Positions 25,987 to 38,394 of a stretch of 64,000 bases of DNA are shown here, piece by piece. The notes beneath the pieces were generated by a model. The model was not told where the DNA came from, did no database searches, and was given only the letters and a program-made list of their open reading frames with translations. The translations under genes and the position numbers were made by a program. The stretch's first letter is position 1. The number at the start of each line of letters is the position of its first letter. The DNA is taken from the NCBI GenBank assembly GCA_013399305.1, contig VXAI01000083.1, positions 3,124,085-3,188,084 on the forward strand. Direction: 5' to 3'. The stretch comes from Rostratula benghalensis. Lineage: Eukaryota; Chordata; Aves; Charadriiformes; Rostratulidae.

Positions 25987-25991
25987 GAAAC
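25987..25991 (+). repeat. Left target-site duplication of LTR at 25992
   Basis: GAAAC precedes the LTR. The matching right flank at 26639-26643 is GGAAC, 4 of 5 identical. This fits a 5-bp duplication with one later substitution. Confidence 0.65.
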
Positions 25992-26638
25992 TGTCCTGGG
26001 TTGAGAGACACAGGACTAACTTTTCTTCTAGTGCTGGGGAAACCTACACTTTTAGAAGACTCTAGTGTCTGAATTCATGAAAATATTTATTTTATGGCCA
26101 TTCAGGCTCTGTGAGATTCAAGGTCTCAATGTTTTTGAGCCTTTCCAAGTGCAGGGACAAGGAGCAGCAAGGCCTGGGCATTTGACCCCAGGTGGCCAAC
26201 AGGATTATCTCATACCATGAATGTAACATTCAATAAAAATTAGAAAAGTTTGCTGCATAGTTCTCTTTCCCTTGATGGCGGCCGTCCAGACAACTCCTTG
26301 CCCTGGTGCTGGGCCCCTGAGGCCTTCCTGTCCTCCCCGAGCCATTGCACTCCCAGTGTCCGACATTTGCAGTCCCCTGCTAGGAGTGCACAGCTTCCTG
26401 CTGATGTAAGTGGCTGAGGGTAATTCTTGCATATTTTATATCAGTGTCAGGATTAATACAGGCTCTTTAGCATTATTGTTAATTGTTTAGTCTTATTCTA
26501 TTAAACCTATTTACACTTCAACCCTCATGCTTCTTTGCATTCCCCAATTCCCCTTTCCTGGGAGGGGAGGAGTCATCAGGTGATAAAATAATTGTCTAAA
26601 CAACACTAAATTGTTACGGGTTTTCTCAAACCATAACA
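25992..26638 (+). mobile_element. Solo LTR of an avian endogenous retrovirus (647 bp)
   Basis: The element begins TGTCCTGGGTTGAGAG and ends with CA at 26638. Its last 16 bases, read in reverse complement, match the first 16 at 12 positions, as expected of LTR terminal inverted repeats. Imperfect 5-bp duplications flank it (GAAAC/GGAAC). Inside, the U3-like part holds a GC-richer block near 26270-26400 with GGCGGCCG and a TATA-like TTTTATATC near 26433. An ATTAAA poly(A) signal lies at 26500-26505, followed by a pyrimidine-rich U5 and a GGGAGGGGAGGAG block. No internal viral genes are present on either side, so this is a solo LTR from recombination between two LTRs. I infer an ERVL-like or class I origin from the 5-bp duplication; I cannot name the family with certainty. 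Confidence 0.85.
26500..26505 (+). promoter_or_regulatory. LTR poly(A) signal ATTAAA
   Basis: ATTAAA lies in the R-like part of the LTR, the same relative layout as in the second LTR at 38389. It sets the orientation as plus. Confidence 0.55.
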
Positions 26639-27599
26639 GGAACAAAACTGAAGTTTTTAGATTTTATCAGAATGAAACCAAGACTGTTGCAGAAACAGGG
26701 AAGGAAAAGCTCATGATAAGCAGCCAGAAGGCTCAGGAGCAAGAACATTCATCTACAGTGGCCACACTTAAATCCCTACTCTGCTTTATTTGAAGTGGGG
26801 TCTAGAACTTGTCGCCTCCTCCAGACCTTGCCTTCACTAATGGAGTTAGTCCCTCTCACTCAGTAGAAAGCTGAAGTGGCTCTTTGGGGACAACTTGGTG
26901 AGTGCCTAATGCCTGACCCTGCTCCTCTGACGTGGCCACAGCCTGGAGCACTGGCTTCTCTACTCGGGGGCCACAGGGACTCAATTCATTTCACAGTTTG
27001 ATCACAAATGTAGTGCTGGCAAGAGCTCCTTAAAACAGATACATTTCTGAAAAACGTAACTCCAATTATTTTCCATTTCCCTCATGCTCACCCCCTCCCA
27101 ATTCTTGATCAGTTCACACAAATCTCTAAGCAGTTGTTCACCCTGCAGTTACATCTCACTGATGTGTATGGCGACAGATTTGGGTGGGTAAAAGCACAGA
27201 GATGCAGCCTGTTATCTCTAACTATCCTTAATCCAGACACGTTCATAGCAATGGCAGTAGGAACTCCTTAATGCCTTAAAATTCTCTTGTTCATACACTT
27301 AAGATGAAGGACAGCACAACCTTCAAAGTAATACTATGGCAAGCCTTGTCCCTGAGCAATGCGCCATTCAATACCATTCCAAAACTGGCCCAGTTTGTAT
27401 TTATGCCCTTCCTGTTGATATCACTGTTTTTGAAATCAAAGGTCATTTGCAGTTCTCATACAGTCAGACTAGATGCATCTAGGGAACACAATGACAGCAC
27501 AAAAAGAGTGGTAAAGATAGATTACAGAAGACTACAGAATACAATGCTAAATAACATCCAAATCCCTAGGAAAAAAAAAAAAAAAGTGGGTAAAAGGGC
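26639..27599. other. Unique noncoding DNA
   Basis: The right target duplication GGAAC is at 26639-26643. A 107-codon frame (27304-27627) runs through an A15 run near 27571 and shows no homology I recognise. The GC-richer patch at 26800-26990 has no assigned identity. Confidence 0.5.
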
Positions 27600-28450
27600 T
27601 TCACATACACTTTTGTTTCATAAATAATTGCCTAATGTACTTATTTGTTTTCTGAGATCTATTTTACATGTATGGTGTTAATGTTTTCTGCAATGAAAGG
27701 TTTTCAATAAGTCATGCAAGAGTGTGGCATTTTACAACTTTTATTAGGCTTTAATTTAACTGACTGTTTCTATGTACCCTCCTAATGGCTAAGGGGACAT
27801 GAAAGGACTCGTCAGAACATATAACACGCTTAATTCTTTTCTTTCCAATTCATCATCTTTAATTTGGCAATAAGAGTAATCACAGATGTATTTTTTTCTT
27901 AAAGGCTGCATTGTTCCCTGCTGCCTGTAAACAGAGATAACCTTGGGGAAATCTGTGAATGTACTCTCTGAATGTGTTTTGCAAGAGTGGCTGCGTTAAG
28001 TGATTTCTTTGTCAGGCCTAGCACAAAACACTGTGGCCTGATATTCTTTGCCTGGCTTGCAGACCTTCTTCTTTGTGAATACAGATGACTGTATCGTGAA
28101 ATTTAATTTAAATTATATGACTATCTAAACTAAATGGTACTCTATAAAGAAACAAACATCCAATCTACAGTGGAGGGTTTATCAAACAAACACTATTCAA
28201 ACTCCGTATGAATTAATAAAATTCTGAGCTGGTCCCTTTGATTTATTTCATTTTCCTTGTGAAATCCATTTAACTTTATACAAGTTACATAAGTAAGTAC
28301 CTATGAAAAAGACATTTCACAATCAAGACTAAGCCAGAGTCTTTTTTAAAAGCTTTATGTGTGCAATTTTACAAAATGCAGTAACTTTACAAAGTCTTAC
28401 CATCACGTTTCTGTGTGATTTTTAATAAATTGCTTAAAATCACAGAAAAC
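27600..28450. other. Possible conserved noncoding element
   Basis: This stretch is low in simple repeats and has a complex, evenly mixed composition. It keeps several CpGs (for example in ACTCGTCAG, ACACGCTT, TGCGTTAAG, ATCGTGAA). It contains AT-rich homeodomain-like words and a TGTAAACA forkhead-like word near 27926. It lacks any long frame. These are the features I associate with vertebrate developmental enhancers, but I have no alignment, so this is a judgement from texture only. Confidence 0.25.
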
Positions 28451-28653
28451 AATTGAATGCTGCAACACACATTTATTCAGGCAAACCTCTATTTGGAACC
28501 TAATTGTATAGTTGTATACTACTCGTTTGAAAATCCATCATCATTTTACCAAAAAAATGAGTTTGATGGAGAACACTCATATTTTTGACTGAAAGCTTTT
28601 TAGTTATTTTCAGGTGGCATATAGAAAAAAGAAATATTTTTCTATTTTTTCAT

Positions 28654-28693
28654 ATACCTCAGTATTTTAGCAAACTGGTGTTGTAGTAATGAA
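28654..28693 (+). repeat. 40-bp dispersed repeat, copy 1
   Basis: Begins ATACCTCAGTATTTTAGC and is 39/40 identical to 31317-31356 in the same orientation (T/C difference in TTG[T/C]AGTAAT). Flanking sequence is not shared. A perfect 11-bp hairpin begins at its right edge. I do not recognise the family. Confidence 0.9.
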
Positions 28694-28720
28694 TGACTCA
28701 AAAAATACATTTGAGTCATT
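28692..28720. repeat. Perfect inverted repeat carrying two AP-1 motifs
   Basis: Arms AATGACTCAAA (28692-28702) and TTTGAGTCATT (28710-28720) are separated by 7 bases. Each arm contains a TGA[C/G]TCA word, the AP-1 consensus. It could be a stem-loop or paired binding sites. No function is shown. Confidence 0.8.
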
Positions 28721-31316
28721 TGCATGCTTCATTACAAAGCTGTCTCACAAATACAGAAAGGGTACAGCATTATTTTGGCTTGGGACAGGGTCCAATATCA
28801 ACTGAAATCAGCAAGTCCTACAATATAGCAAAGTTTGTGGATAAAGTGATGTATGTAACAGTCTCTATGGCTTACCTGTAAAAATCAAAGACTAAAAAAA
28901 AGCAGGGATATTCCTTAGTTGAAAGTTATGCTTTTTTGTGACTGTAAATATACTACTTCTATAAACATTTTTATTTGTTTTAGAAAGGCAATACCATAAT
29001 ATTTATAACTAAGCTATAAAGTAACTATGTTACTTTCAATATTTGTTGTTATATATTTTCAAGCCTTAAAAAATGTGAATTTTTCATTTTTATTATTCTC
29101 AAGATATAGCACCTTCTTTTCTTTGCTATATTGTTTAGCATTTGATTGTTTTATTACTAAGAATTATGCAGCTAATTAATTATGTTTTGTCTTAGCTTTT
29201 AATTTTCTTCCTCGTGGAAAAAAGAAATAAATTCACCTTGCCCTTCTCATAGGCTGAATAGCAGCAAATTAAAATGGGAGTATCACACTTGTCAAATCTA
29301 ATCCATCCATCTGCTCTAAACATTTCTGTCAAAACCCCCAAATATACAAGAGGCTTTCCTAATAACTAAGCATATAGTAAAATCTGTGATGTGGAAATGA
29401 GCGGGATGTGACATTTTCCTGCTAGTCTAATGTGTATTAGGTTTTGACACTTGTCTATCTTACTTGTCAGCTTTGAATTTATCTGGATTTGTTCAAAGAT
29501 ATTGTCATATTCACAATCAGACAACATGTTTCTCTCACACCTGATACACAGTGTAAGGCAATAATATGAAGAAAAATCAAAAGACCAAACCAACAAAAGT
29601 CCAACAACTTGTCTAACACCAGGTCTTGTTTTTCACACAAATGATTACAATGGGAGCTAAATGTCATTGCACTGAGCTTTCTTATGGTTGGGTAATTTAT
29701 AAATAAAAGAGGATCCCAACTATCATTCTCCCGATTTAAAAAACAACCAAACTGCCTGCTGGAGACAGAAGGACATATCATCCAAAACTCCTGACACACT
29801 CTTCAGACGCTGATGCATAAACCACTAGAGTAAACAGCAGAGTTGCCACACTGACAGCAGGAAAATAAAGCTTTAACTTCAAAGGATATGAATACTGTAT
29901 TGATACATCTCACAGCCCCACACAAGTCACCTTTCACTTCCAATGTATTTCTGTTATTCGCATGGCTCTCTCCTATTGACTCTATAAAATACGGTACTAA
30001 AAAAATAAAATATATTGGGTGTGATATGGAAATCACTTTCCAAGGGAATTGAGCTTCCATCTACCATTTGCACTTCCAAAGTTTCTTCTGCCTATTTCCA
30101 TTTCTGCATGGTGTCATGATTTAACTCCATGGATGACAAGAGTGAGTCATGCTAGCATACAATTTTTGGTTTATAGGAATCATAAGAGAATAGACTCCAT
30201 AATTCTCTATTTTAAAATAGGGTTTTTTTCTGAGCTCACATTTAGTTTGGTATGTTCTTGCCTTTTAAATTAAAAAGTCCAATAAAAAATAAAGGGGGCA
30301 AGTTCCAATCTTCACACATGTAAAGCCTTGGCAGCCAAGTGAAATCATAATAATAAATCCACAAGAAATCAAATAAAAGAAACACTGAAAGCATCAGCTC
30401 CAGGGGAAAGTAGAGGAAGGAAATTTTATCTTGAACAACGTATGTAGGAATTCCACCATTCAGTAAGATAACATTCATGTCATTCCTGGATATCCCTGGA
30501 GCTCCTTAGAAAGGCTTTATTGAGAAATCTTATATATATATGAAGTGTTGTTATTTTCCATTGTCCTTAAGCTCAAAAAGGAACAAAAAATTTTCTTTTA
30601 AACATTTGCAAAAGTCATGAGCAACCACAAATTCAGTAAAACTGTTTCTCTGGCAAAATAAAACTAATGTAAATGTGTTGGCAATGTAAACCACCAGGTA
30701 ATTAAAACAATAGCAATCAGTGATACATCAGTAAAATTCTTAGATGTAGCTTGTATCAGCTTGTTTTAATAGTGATGGTTCCTGGTTTGATATTATTAAA
30801 ATAACATTTACTATCCCTGCATGGGTATATTTCACACTTCACACACATTTACTGAAGAATCAGAGCACCACACAATCATTTATAATTTATCTTCACTGTG
30901 AGACACAAAAATGTCATTAGCCCCATTCCACATATACAGGACTGAGGTACAATAAGAATAAGTCACTTTCCAATTTCACACACAAAATTGTTTCTTGGAA
31001 AAGATCTAGAAATGGCAATTGCAAGCCTTAGGCTAATTCCATACTTGCTGGACCATCCTTTCTCACAGACCCCTGCTACTGAGATTATGAAAATATGCAG
31101 TATTCTACAAAATAGACTGTTGGCTTTTCAGAGGTCTTATGTATGACTGACTTCATCTTCTGACAAAGCAATAAAGAGCGAAGAGGCTGTATAGTCCTGT
31201 TCCTTATTCCTTTGGATATTTTAAAATTTGAATTAGTTTGGTAATATAATATATTTTGAGGACCAAAACAAAACACCAGAATCTGCCCACTAAAGTTTTT
31301 GAGGTATTACCTGAAA
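28721..31316. other. Unique noncoding DNA
   Basis: Only short frames without homology. No recognisable elements. Confidence 0.55.
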
Positions 31317-31324
31317 ATACCTCA
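31300..31324. repeat. 9-bp hairpin at left edge of repeat copy 2
   Basis: Arms TGAGGTATT (31300-31308) and AATACCTCA (31316-31324) enclose a 7-base loop. The right arm overlaps the first bases of the 40-bp repeat. Confidence 0.8.
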
Positions 31325-31356
31325 GTATTTTAGCAAACTGGTGTTGCAGTAATGAA
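31317..31356 (+). repeat. 40-bp dispersed repeat, copy 2
   Basis: Second copy of the unit at 28654-28693, with one mismatch, 2663 bp downstream in the same orientation. Confidence 0.9.
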
Positions 31357-33891
31357 GAGCACTAACAACAGTGCCTGGTTTGTTCTTTATGACTCCGGTG
31401 CTCCTTCTTGGTTCCCCACTTTTCACTGAGCTCTCGACGTAAAACTGAAGACTTGTATCTAAAACAATCTTAATATGGATCAGCTTTGGGTTTTGACCTC
31501 AGGTCTTCAGTTGCTATTTAAACAGGGTATGGGGAAAAGAAAAGTAAACATGCACATGAAAAAATTTAAATACCAAATATACTTACAAAGCAGCTTTGAA
31601 GAAAACAAAATATGCGCCACATGCTTGTGGAACAGAAATTTTTAAAAATTAGGGATTTTAAAAACGGGAACCAGAAGGAACTCTGCATTTTTCTCATTGC
31701 CAGGGAACAATCGAGACAAACCTTCAAGATGTAATCCTTTGCCCTCTCTGATAACTTATTCAGAATGATGGGGTTATCTGCCTTTTCCTTTCCCAAGTAA
31801 TATTCATATCGTAATCATATTCTGTTCTGCAAGATGATCTGTGAGCATTGCTTGTCAAATGGGCATATATTATTCAATAGCAGTGGTAGTGGAAAGGGCA
31901 CCCCACCTTTCTCTTATTCTCAATTAGTCTTTACCTGCAAAGCTTTGACAGAAACAGGCATTAACCTATGGCAAAATGCATTTTACAAAATGCATCCCTA
32001 AATCTGTAGTGTTTCACAAATTCCCCAAAACAATTTATGTTCAAAATAGACTTACATCCATTTTTTCCTGCATAATTTCCAGCTTGGTAACTGAGCTCAA
32101 AGTCTGCCCATTGCCCTTCTTCACTCCCTACTCACAGATTTTAAGGACAAGAAGAACATTAAGATCATCTGCTATGACCTGCTATAGAACACAGCTGAAA
32201 AAATTTTACCCATTTGCTCATTGTTGAACCCAATATACTTAGACTAAAACACATTGAATAACTAATGATACAATGCTTCAGATTAAAAACAAATGTTTTA
32301 GTAGGTATAGCTGAGAATACATGAGAAGCCAACATAGCCCTCTCATACTGATGGACAAGTAGAATGAGGGTATGTAATGCAGGGAGTATAAATAGTCTTT
32401 CTGCTCTTATATCAATATTTTATGTTATTCATGGGGAATCAGTAAGGTATTATTAGTTGCTTCTAGCAACACAGGTAAAGTAGAGACTGTTCTATTAACA
32501 CCATTAAAACTTAAATATTAATTCCTAGAAGCCACAAAATGTAGTAATGTCAGAGCTGAAAATGGAAGTGTTACAGAAAAGAAAAAATGTGTTTGCTTCT
32601 TTAGAAGCAAGTGCTGCATTGTGGTTTTAGGCATAGCCTTGAACAAAAGATGCTGTATAAACCGTACCAGCCCAGAAATAGCTTTGGGAGACACTATGCC
32701 TGAGGCAAGTTCTAAACTAAAAAGTTCTTCTGGCAGAGTTGTGTAATGAAGTGTGATTTGTGACTAAAGTAACCATGGTCTTCATGTAGCTAGTCATAAC
32801 GGCAAATACTGTGTTCTTGCTAGCACAGCTTGCCATACCTTGTGGGAAGAGAAACGAAGCAGGGTACTGGAGTGAGTCATATTTCTCTAAGCATGGTTAT
32901 AACTTCTTGTAGCTGCTGTCATACCAGGAATACCTTGCCAGCACAGCATGCAGATGTAGCTTCACCAGTGACTATTTATAATGGAGACCCAACTTCTGAG
33001 ATGGCGAAATGAATACCAGTAAAGAAACATAGTGGCTTATAGTTCTTTCATATCAACAGCAAAATAAGAAAATACCTTCCAGTAATTTCACCTTCCAGGA
33101 CAGAGTCCTGGTAGTACTTTTGCCTTCAGCCTTGTTGATAGTTCTGCATGAACTCAAGGATATAACCTCATATTTGGATATTCTAAGGCCAGGTTTCATA
33201 GTCTATCGTTTGGTATAGATAGATTTTTCAGAAACATCTTTAGCAAAACATGAACGTAAGCTATGAATCAATTTCACAGAACGTTTTAAAGGCTGTTTGG
33301 AAATGGAGTTATAAACCGGGTAGGAAATGAAGCACAGGCAAACTAATTCTCTTTGCTTTTTCAATGACTTATGATACAGCAGATGTAGCTTGACAATTCG
33401 GTAGCATTGTTTGCCACAGTTAAAAATAATAATAAAAAAAAGATGAAACAATTGACATATAAGAATTAAATACAGTCATAAAGCTCTGTGATTTTCCTAC
33501 AGCGTCTGCCATAGATATATCCAAGCACCAAATGCACATTTTTAGAAACAGTCTTAGGTTCTATTAATTAAATTGTACTTGAAACTGTTGAAGAGCTGAT
33601 GACACATCAATATGCTAATGATATCACTAGAGCTTTTGCATTTTAAGAAAACAGAGGTTAATGTGCATATTTTACTTGAATATAAAAAATATTTTAACAT
33701 CTATCTTATGTCACATTTCTAGATAAAATATTCGCATATCCAAGAACCACCAGCATCACATCACATCTAGAATTTTGTCACCTACTCTTACAATAAATAA
33801 ATCCAAAAATGAGGGTGCTTATTTCTATAGAACTCCTGAACCAGAAGAATTATTTATCATGATGAAAGGTCCCACTCTTGCTCCTTACTAG
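31357..33891. other. Unique noncoding DNA
   Basis: Contains a 12-bp palindrome AAAATGCATTTT near 31975, repeated in part just after it. No gene is seen. Confidence 0.55.
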
Positions 33892-33939
33892 CTGTAAAAT
33901 GTACCTTCATGCACGAGTGTTCCTAATGACCATTAAAAG
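33892..33939 (+). other. Candidate 48-nt exon (plus strand)
   Basis: The acceptor CCCACTCTTGCTCCTTACTAG ends at 33891, and the strong donor TAAAAG|GTAAGTGCC begins at 33940. One frame is open (CKMYLHARVFLMTIK). Its phase does not fit the open frames of the candidates at 20625 or 52788, so if real it is not a shared coding exon with them. I recognise no family, and chance pairing is plausible. Confidence 0.12.
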
Positions 33940-36900
33940 GTAAGTGCCTGAACACTTCTGCCTAAGTACTCCTTAGCAACAGGAAGAATGACAAAAACCA
34001 AAGACGACTTAAACAGTTAAAAATTAACTACTTCTATTTCTAATTTGTAGTTACACTGCCTTTGGCATAGAACCAAGTCACTGACAGTGAGAGAGACACC
34101 TACAATTCCAAAAAAGTGGGGAAAAAAATATAGGAAAAAAGTAGTAAGAATGCAAATACACACATTCTTGCAGGACAATGCACTTGCAAACAAACACTAC
34201 AGACTTACTTACCGGGGAAAACCTTATGGTAGCCTTAAAAGCATTCCAAAAGAAAAGGTAAACAAATGTGCTTCATGGAGAAATTTGCGGGACCTCTTCT
34301 GTGTTTTCTGCATATATATATATCTCCAACAGCTGCTGATCAAAGTTAAAGATAATCATATGCTCTCCAAGATGCATTCACAAGTGAAAAATGACTGACC
34401 CTTCATTCCCACCTAGTTAAAATGAGGTATTGATTCGGTATTCCAGCAAAGCAACTTCTAGAACAGCAACTAATAATAGGTAAAAGCACAAGGAGAAAAT
34501 ATTTGATCCCTGTCTAAAGCAAATAAGAGCAAAAGGCCCATTGTGACAAGGGCAAAATAAGTCAAATGGACACCTTATAGTGAAGTGCAATTTTCTCATT
34601 ACATCTATTTTTAAGCTAAAGCTATGACAAAACTGAAATGTTTAGATGAAACCATGCAACTGTCACCAAGCTGTTCATTTTGATGAAAAGAAATTATAAT
34701 GTTTTTCATTCTAATATTTTCAAAATAGAGAATTTCCATTTTTCAACTTAAAACCTTTTGCTACTGCCAAATTTCCCTTGAGACTGTAGTAGACTTATTA
34801 TCTTAACACTTAAAAAGGCTGTCAATTTTAATTGCAACACCATTGTTTGGTGTTTGGTTGGTTTTTTTTTTGGTACTCTCTTGATTTTTGTCTTAATGAA
34901 GCAATTAGTCCCTGCTGAGGTCAGTTATATTTGCTCACTAATAGTTTTCTAGTGTGTTGTCAGGCAGGTAAAGAGGGAGGGTCATGGTCAGATAGTGATG
35001 TTGAAATAAATACCTTTTCCCATTGATACCAGAAGAACCACTGCACACAATAAGCAAAGACCCTGCATAACCAGCAGCTTTTACAAAGATCCATTTCAAG
35101 CTTCTTAATCAGAGAGAAGTAATTAGACAGTATCTTCACTCACTTGTCGAGTGTCATATCTAATTATATCTCAAAAAACCTGCTTGTATTATCAAAGTTT
35201 CTAGATTAACTATATTACTTTTCAATCTCTCCAGAACTTGCAGTTTATTTCATTCAAATATGTTCTGTCACACCAAAACAAAATATGCTGCAGAAAAGCA
35301 ACTTCTCAAGGACAAATGTGAAGCCACCAGAACCATGTTGGATGAGGGAAATAAGTGTTTGAAGCTTTAACAAATTCATTGGTTGAGGTAAATTTAGTCA
35401 TTTGTAACACTCCAAAAACCAATTACGATGCACGGTCTTCAGTAAGGTCTATAGATTTTACAGAAGAGTAAGCAGAACAGAAAAAAAAGAATGACAAATT
35501 TTATGTAAGGAACATTGATAAACTGGTTCCATTTGCTACATTTCAATGTTGAAATGATATGAAATATTTTAGTGTGGACTGCAAAGACAGACATGTTTGA
35601 ATTGATTAGTAGGCAGCTTATGTTTATTCCGTCTGGGCAATTCCTGCTGATGCCCACCAAATAACTACAAATTATCCACCAAACCTGTTCTTCCAGTCCA
35701 TCAGAAAAGCCTCTACAGTGTGCTCTTTGCACAGCAAGAGAGGGCAAACAGACACAAAACTGTTACGTTTCAAACTCTACTTTTTACTTTTTTGATGAGT
35801 AAAACTATTGTAAAATAAGTTTCAAAACTGGTCACCTTTGGTGTGAAAGACAAAGTTGAAGTAGCTACCAAATGTAGCCCTCAAAACCATACCTGGATTT
35901 TGCCGCAAGGTGCTGTTTCAGTAATTCCCGTTATTTCTTCCGCAATACAAGATAGCCTACTAACCCAGAGTAGTTTCTGTTTATGATGCTGTACTTCAGA
36001 ATACCAAATTGAGACCACACTCATACCACATTGATAAGATCAATATAAAATTCCAATCTCTTAGATATATATATACGTGGATATCCCTATAAATTACTTC
36101 TAATTATAGCAGCAGACAATTTTATTTAGAGGCTTTTCTTAGATTAGGATTCCAGCAAGTTCTGGTACTGTTATAGTTTAGGTAAATAGCGCTTGTCAAA
36201 AAGAGACAGCTAATATAAGTTATATTAGAAAAGAGAAATAGATATGTATTTTTTCTCTTATTGCTTATATATTTTGCATGTATGTTTGCTTTCCTATGTC
36301 ACTGTTGTAATTTAAACATCATCTGACAATGTTCCTTGTACTACTCTATCATTCTAACTAACAGGCTAAGTGATGACATTAAACACCTATAATAACCATT
36401 CTTTTTTTAGCTCAACATTTTCAAGAACATAAGAGATTATGGAAAATAATTTTTGCTGAAGTAGATTCACATAGTTTTGGGCAATGTTTTCAAGTAATTG
36501 CCTTAACACTGAAACATCTGTTGGCAGTAAACACAACTAATGTTAGCTCTGAAAGAGAGATACAAGGCTTAGCTCTTCTTCCTATCTACTTATAAAGAAT
36601 TTTTTTATTTTTTTTTACCATTTTCTGTCTAGTTTTAGTCATCTAAAAAGTATTGTTGTCAGGTGATGTAAGGTCAAAAAGTTGTTCTAGCTCTTTCTGA
36701 GAATCAATTGAATACCATCACCCCTGCCAGTCCTGGGAGATATACCTTTGCTTCAGGTCTGACAAACTGCTCCTCAGTTTCCAGCTTGCCTCCTCCAGGC
36801 TAGATTTCTATCTTTCTAACATTTTCTGTATTAAAAAACCCCCAGGTAACTTGCTTCCTGTCTAATGACTACTTGAGAGGATTCATAGTTACAGAAAATC

Positions 36901-37948
36901 AATGTTTAAAATGGTATTGAACAATGCTCTCAGAATCTCAAGGTGACTGGTTCAATCTTCACTGATTAAACATGACACAGTATCATCAAAGTAAGTTGCA
37001 AAGTTGTTCTTTGCCTGTTTTCTTATGTCTTTTCAGTCAGAACATCACATCATTTCAAGCAGGAACCTACCCTGAGCTACAAGATGACAATTGGAATTTC
37101 AAAATATATTTTAAACTAGTGGAAACAACGAAATTTGCTGAGGGTCTGAGGATTAAGTGCAAGGAGTGAAATACTTCCAGATCAGGGCAATAATTTTGGA
37201 AGAAATATATTTGAAAGTATTACACACATTATAAGAGATAATACTCTTCTACTAACCTACAAAGCTACGTGACATTTTTTTGCTATCTACTCACTACAGC
37301 TAAAACAGAAAGTCTTAAGACATGAGCCAGGAATCCCTCTATTAGAGAGTGCTGTTGCTAGTAGCCTTCAGAGTCATGCTGCTTCCTGCCCTGGGCTGCT
37401 GTCTATTGGGGCCAATATTTTTTCTTCTCCTGTGATATGAATAATTTCACACAGTTTGTGCAAGGCACTAGTATGCTTTTTAGAAGCTGTGACAAGAAAA
37501 CATCAATGCCTTCAGCCAGAGTAAGGATTACCACAAGTTTTCTAGATCATGGTCATTAAAGAATAGCTTGTGATGAATCTGCTTCCATGTGCTTTTTGGT
37601 CATTACCCAGAAGACAGCAGTAAACCTCATTCAACCACTTCACAGAAATTATACCAGTGCATCTTTACAAGAAAGCGTGTTGACCTTCAGATACCAAGTG
37701 GATGCAAGTTTCTTCTTATACCTTTCTCTGCTTTGGATTTTTGACTATCATTCTGAAGCACTACTTTTCACTGGGTAGGTGATGGAAGATTCCAGAGTTC
37801 TCCCAAAGGGTATAAATATTAAGGACTCAAGAACCTAGGGATTTTATTTCATAATCTTCTGAGTCAGAAACTTCAAAATCTTAGTTCCTAACCCATTTTT
37901 CCCAAGGAAATATGGCTGCTTTAAAGTTGTTATGGTTTCAGTGATTGT
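33940..37948. other. Unique noncoding DNA
   Basis: Holds a T/G tract at 34844-34873 and a short TA repeat near 36066. Frames of up to 103 codons (34087-34398, 35439-35747) show no homology I recognise. Confidence 0.55.
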
Positions 37949-37953
37949 AATGA
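37949..37953 (+). repeat. Left target-site duplication AATGA
   Basis: Identical to 38523-38527 on the other side of the LTR. Confidence 0.85.
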
Positions 37954-38206
37954 TGTGCTGTCTGGGATAGAGTTAATTTTCTTACCAGAAGCTAATATGG
38001 GGCTGTTTTGGATTAGTTATTAAAAGAGGGATGTTTTTGCTATTGCCGAGCAGTGGTTACACACAGTCAAGGCATTTTCTGCTTCTCACAGCACCCCACC
38101 AGCAAGTGGGCTGGGGTGCACAAGAAGCTGAGAGGGGACACAGGCAGGGCAGCTGCCCCCAGCTGACCAAAGGGTTATTCCATACCACATGGTGTCACCC
38201 TTTGCT

Positions 38207-38212
38207 TATAAA
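38207..38212 (+). promoter_or_regulatory. LTR TATA box
   Basis: TATAAA in the sequence TTTGCTTATAAACCTGGGGG, about 180 bases before the ATTAAA signal, is where the LTR core promoter is expected. Confidence 0.7.
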
Positions 38213-38388
38213 CCTGGGGGAAGATCTGGAGGAGACTTTTGGAGTGATGGTGTTCATCTTCCCAAGTAACCATCGTGTGTCACAGAGTCCAGCTTTCCTG
38301 GGGATATCTGAACGCATGCCTGTGCATGGGAAGCAGTGAATGAATTCCTTGTTCTGCTTCACTTATGTGTGGAGCTTTTGCTTGACCT

Positions 38389-38394
38389 ATTAAA
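38389..38394 (+). promoter_or_regulatory. LTR poly(A) signal ATTAAA
   Basis: ATTAAA in CCTATTAAATTGTC, followed by a pyrimidine-rich U5. Confidence 0.65.

Larger units (their letters stand above)
23957..25991. other. Unique noncoding DNA
   Basis: Contains the A22 run at 24339-24360 and the TGA microsatellite at 25145. A good donor (GGCCAG|GTAAGG) begins at 25348, but the possible acceptor upstream (ending about 25300) has a weak pyrimidine tract. No gene is recognised. Confidence 0.55.

Noticed and set aside
26205..26432. 75-codon GC-rich minus-strand frame
   Set aside because: Lies inside the U3-like part of the first LTR.
38031..38339. 102-codon plus-strand frame
   Set aside because: Lies inside the solo LTR; an LTR of this kind carries no such gene.
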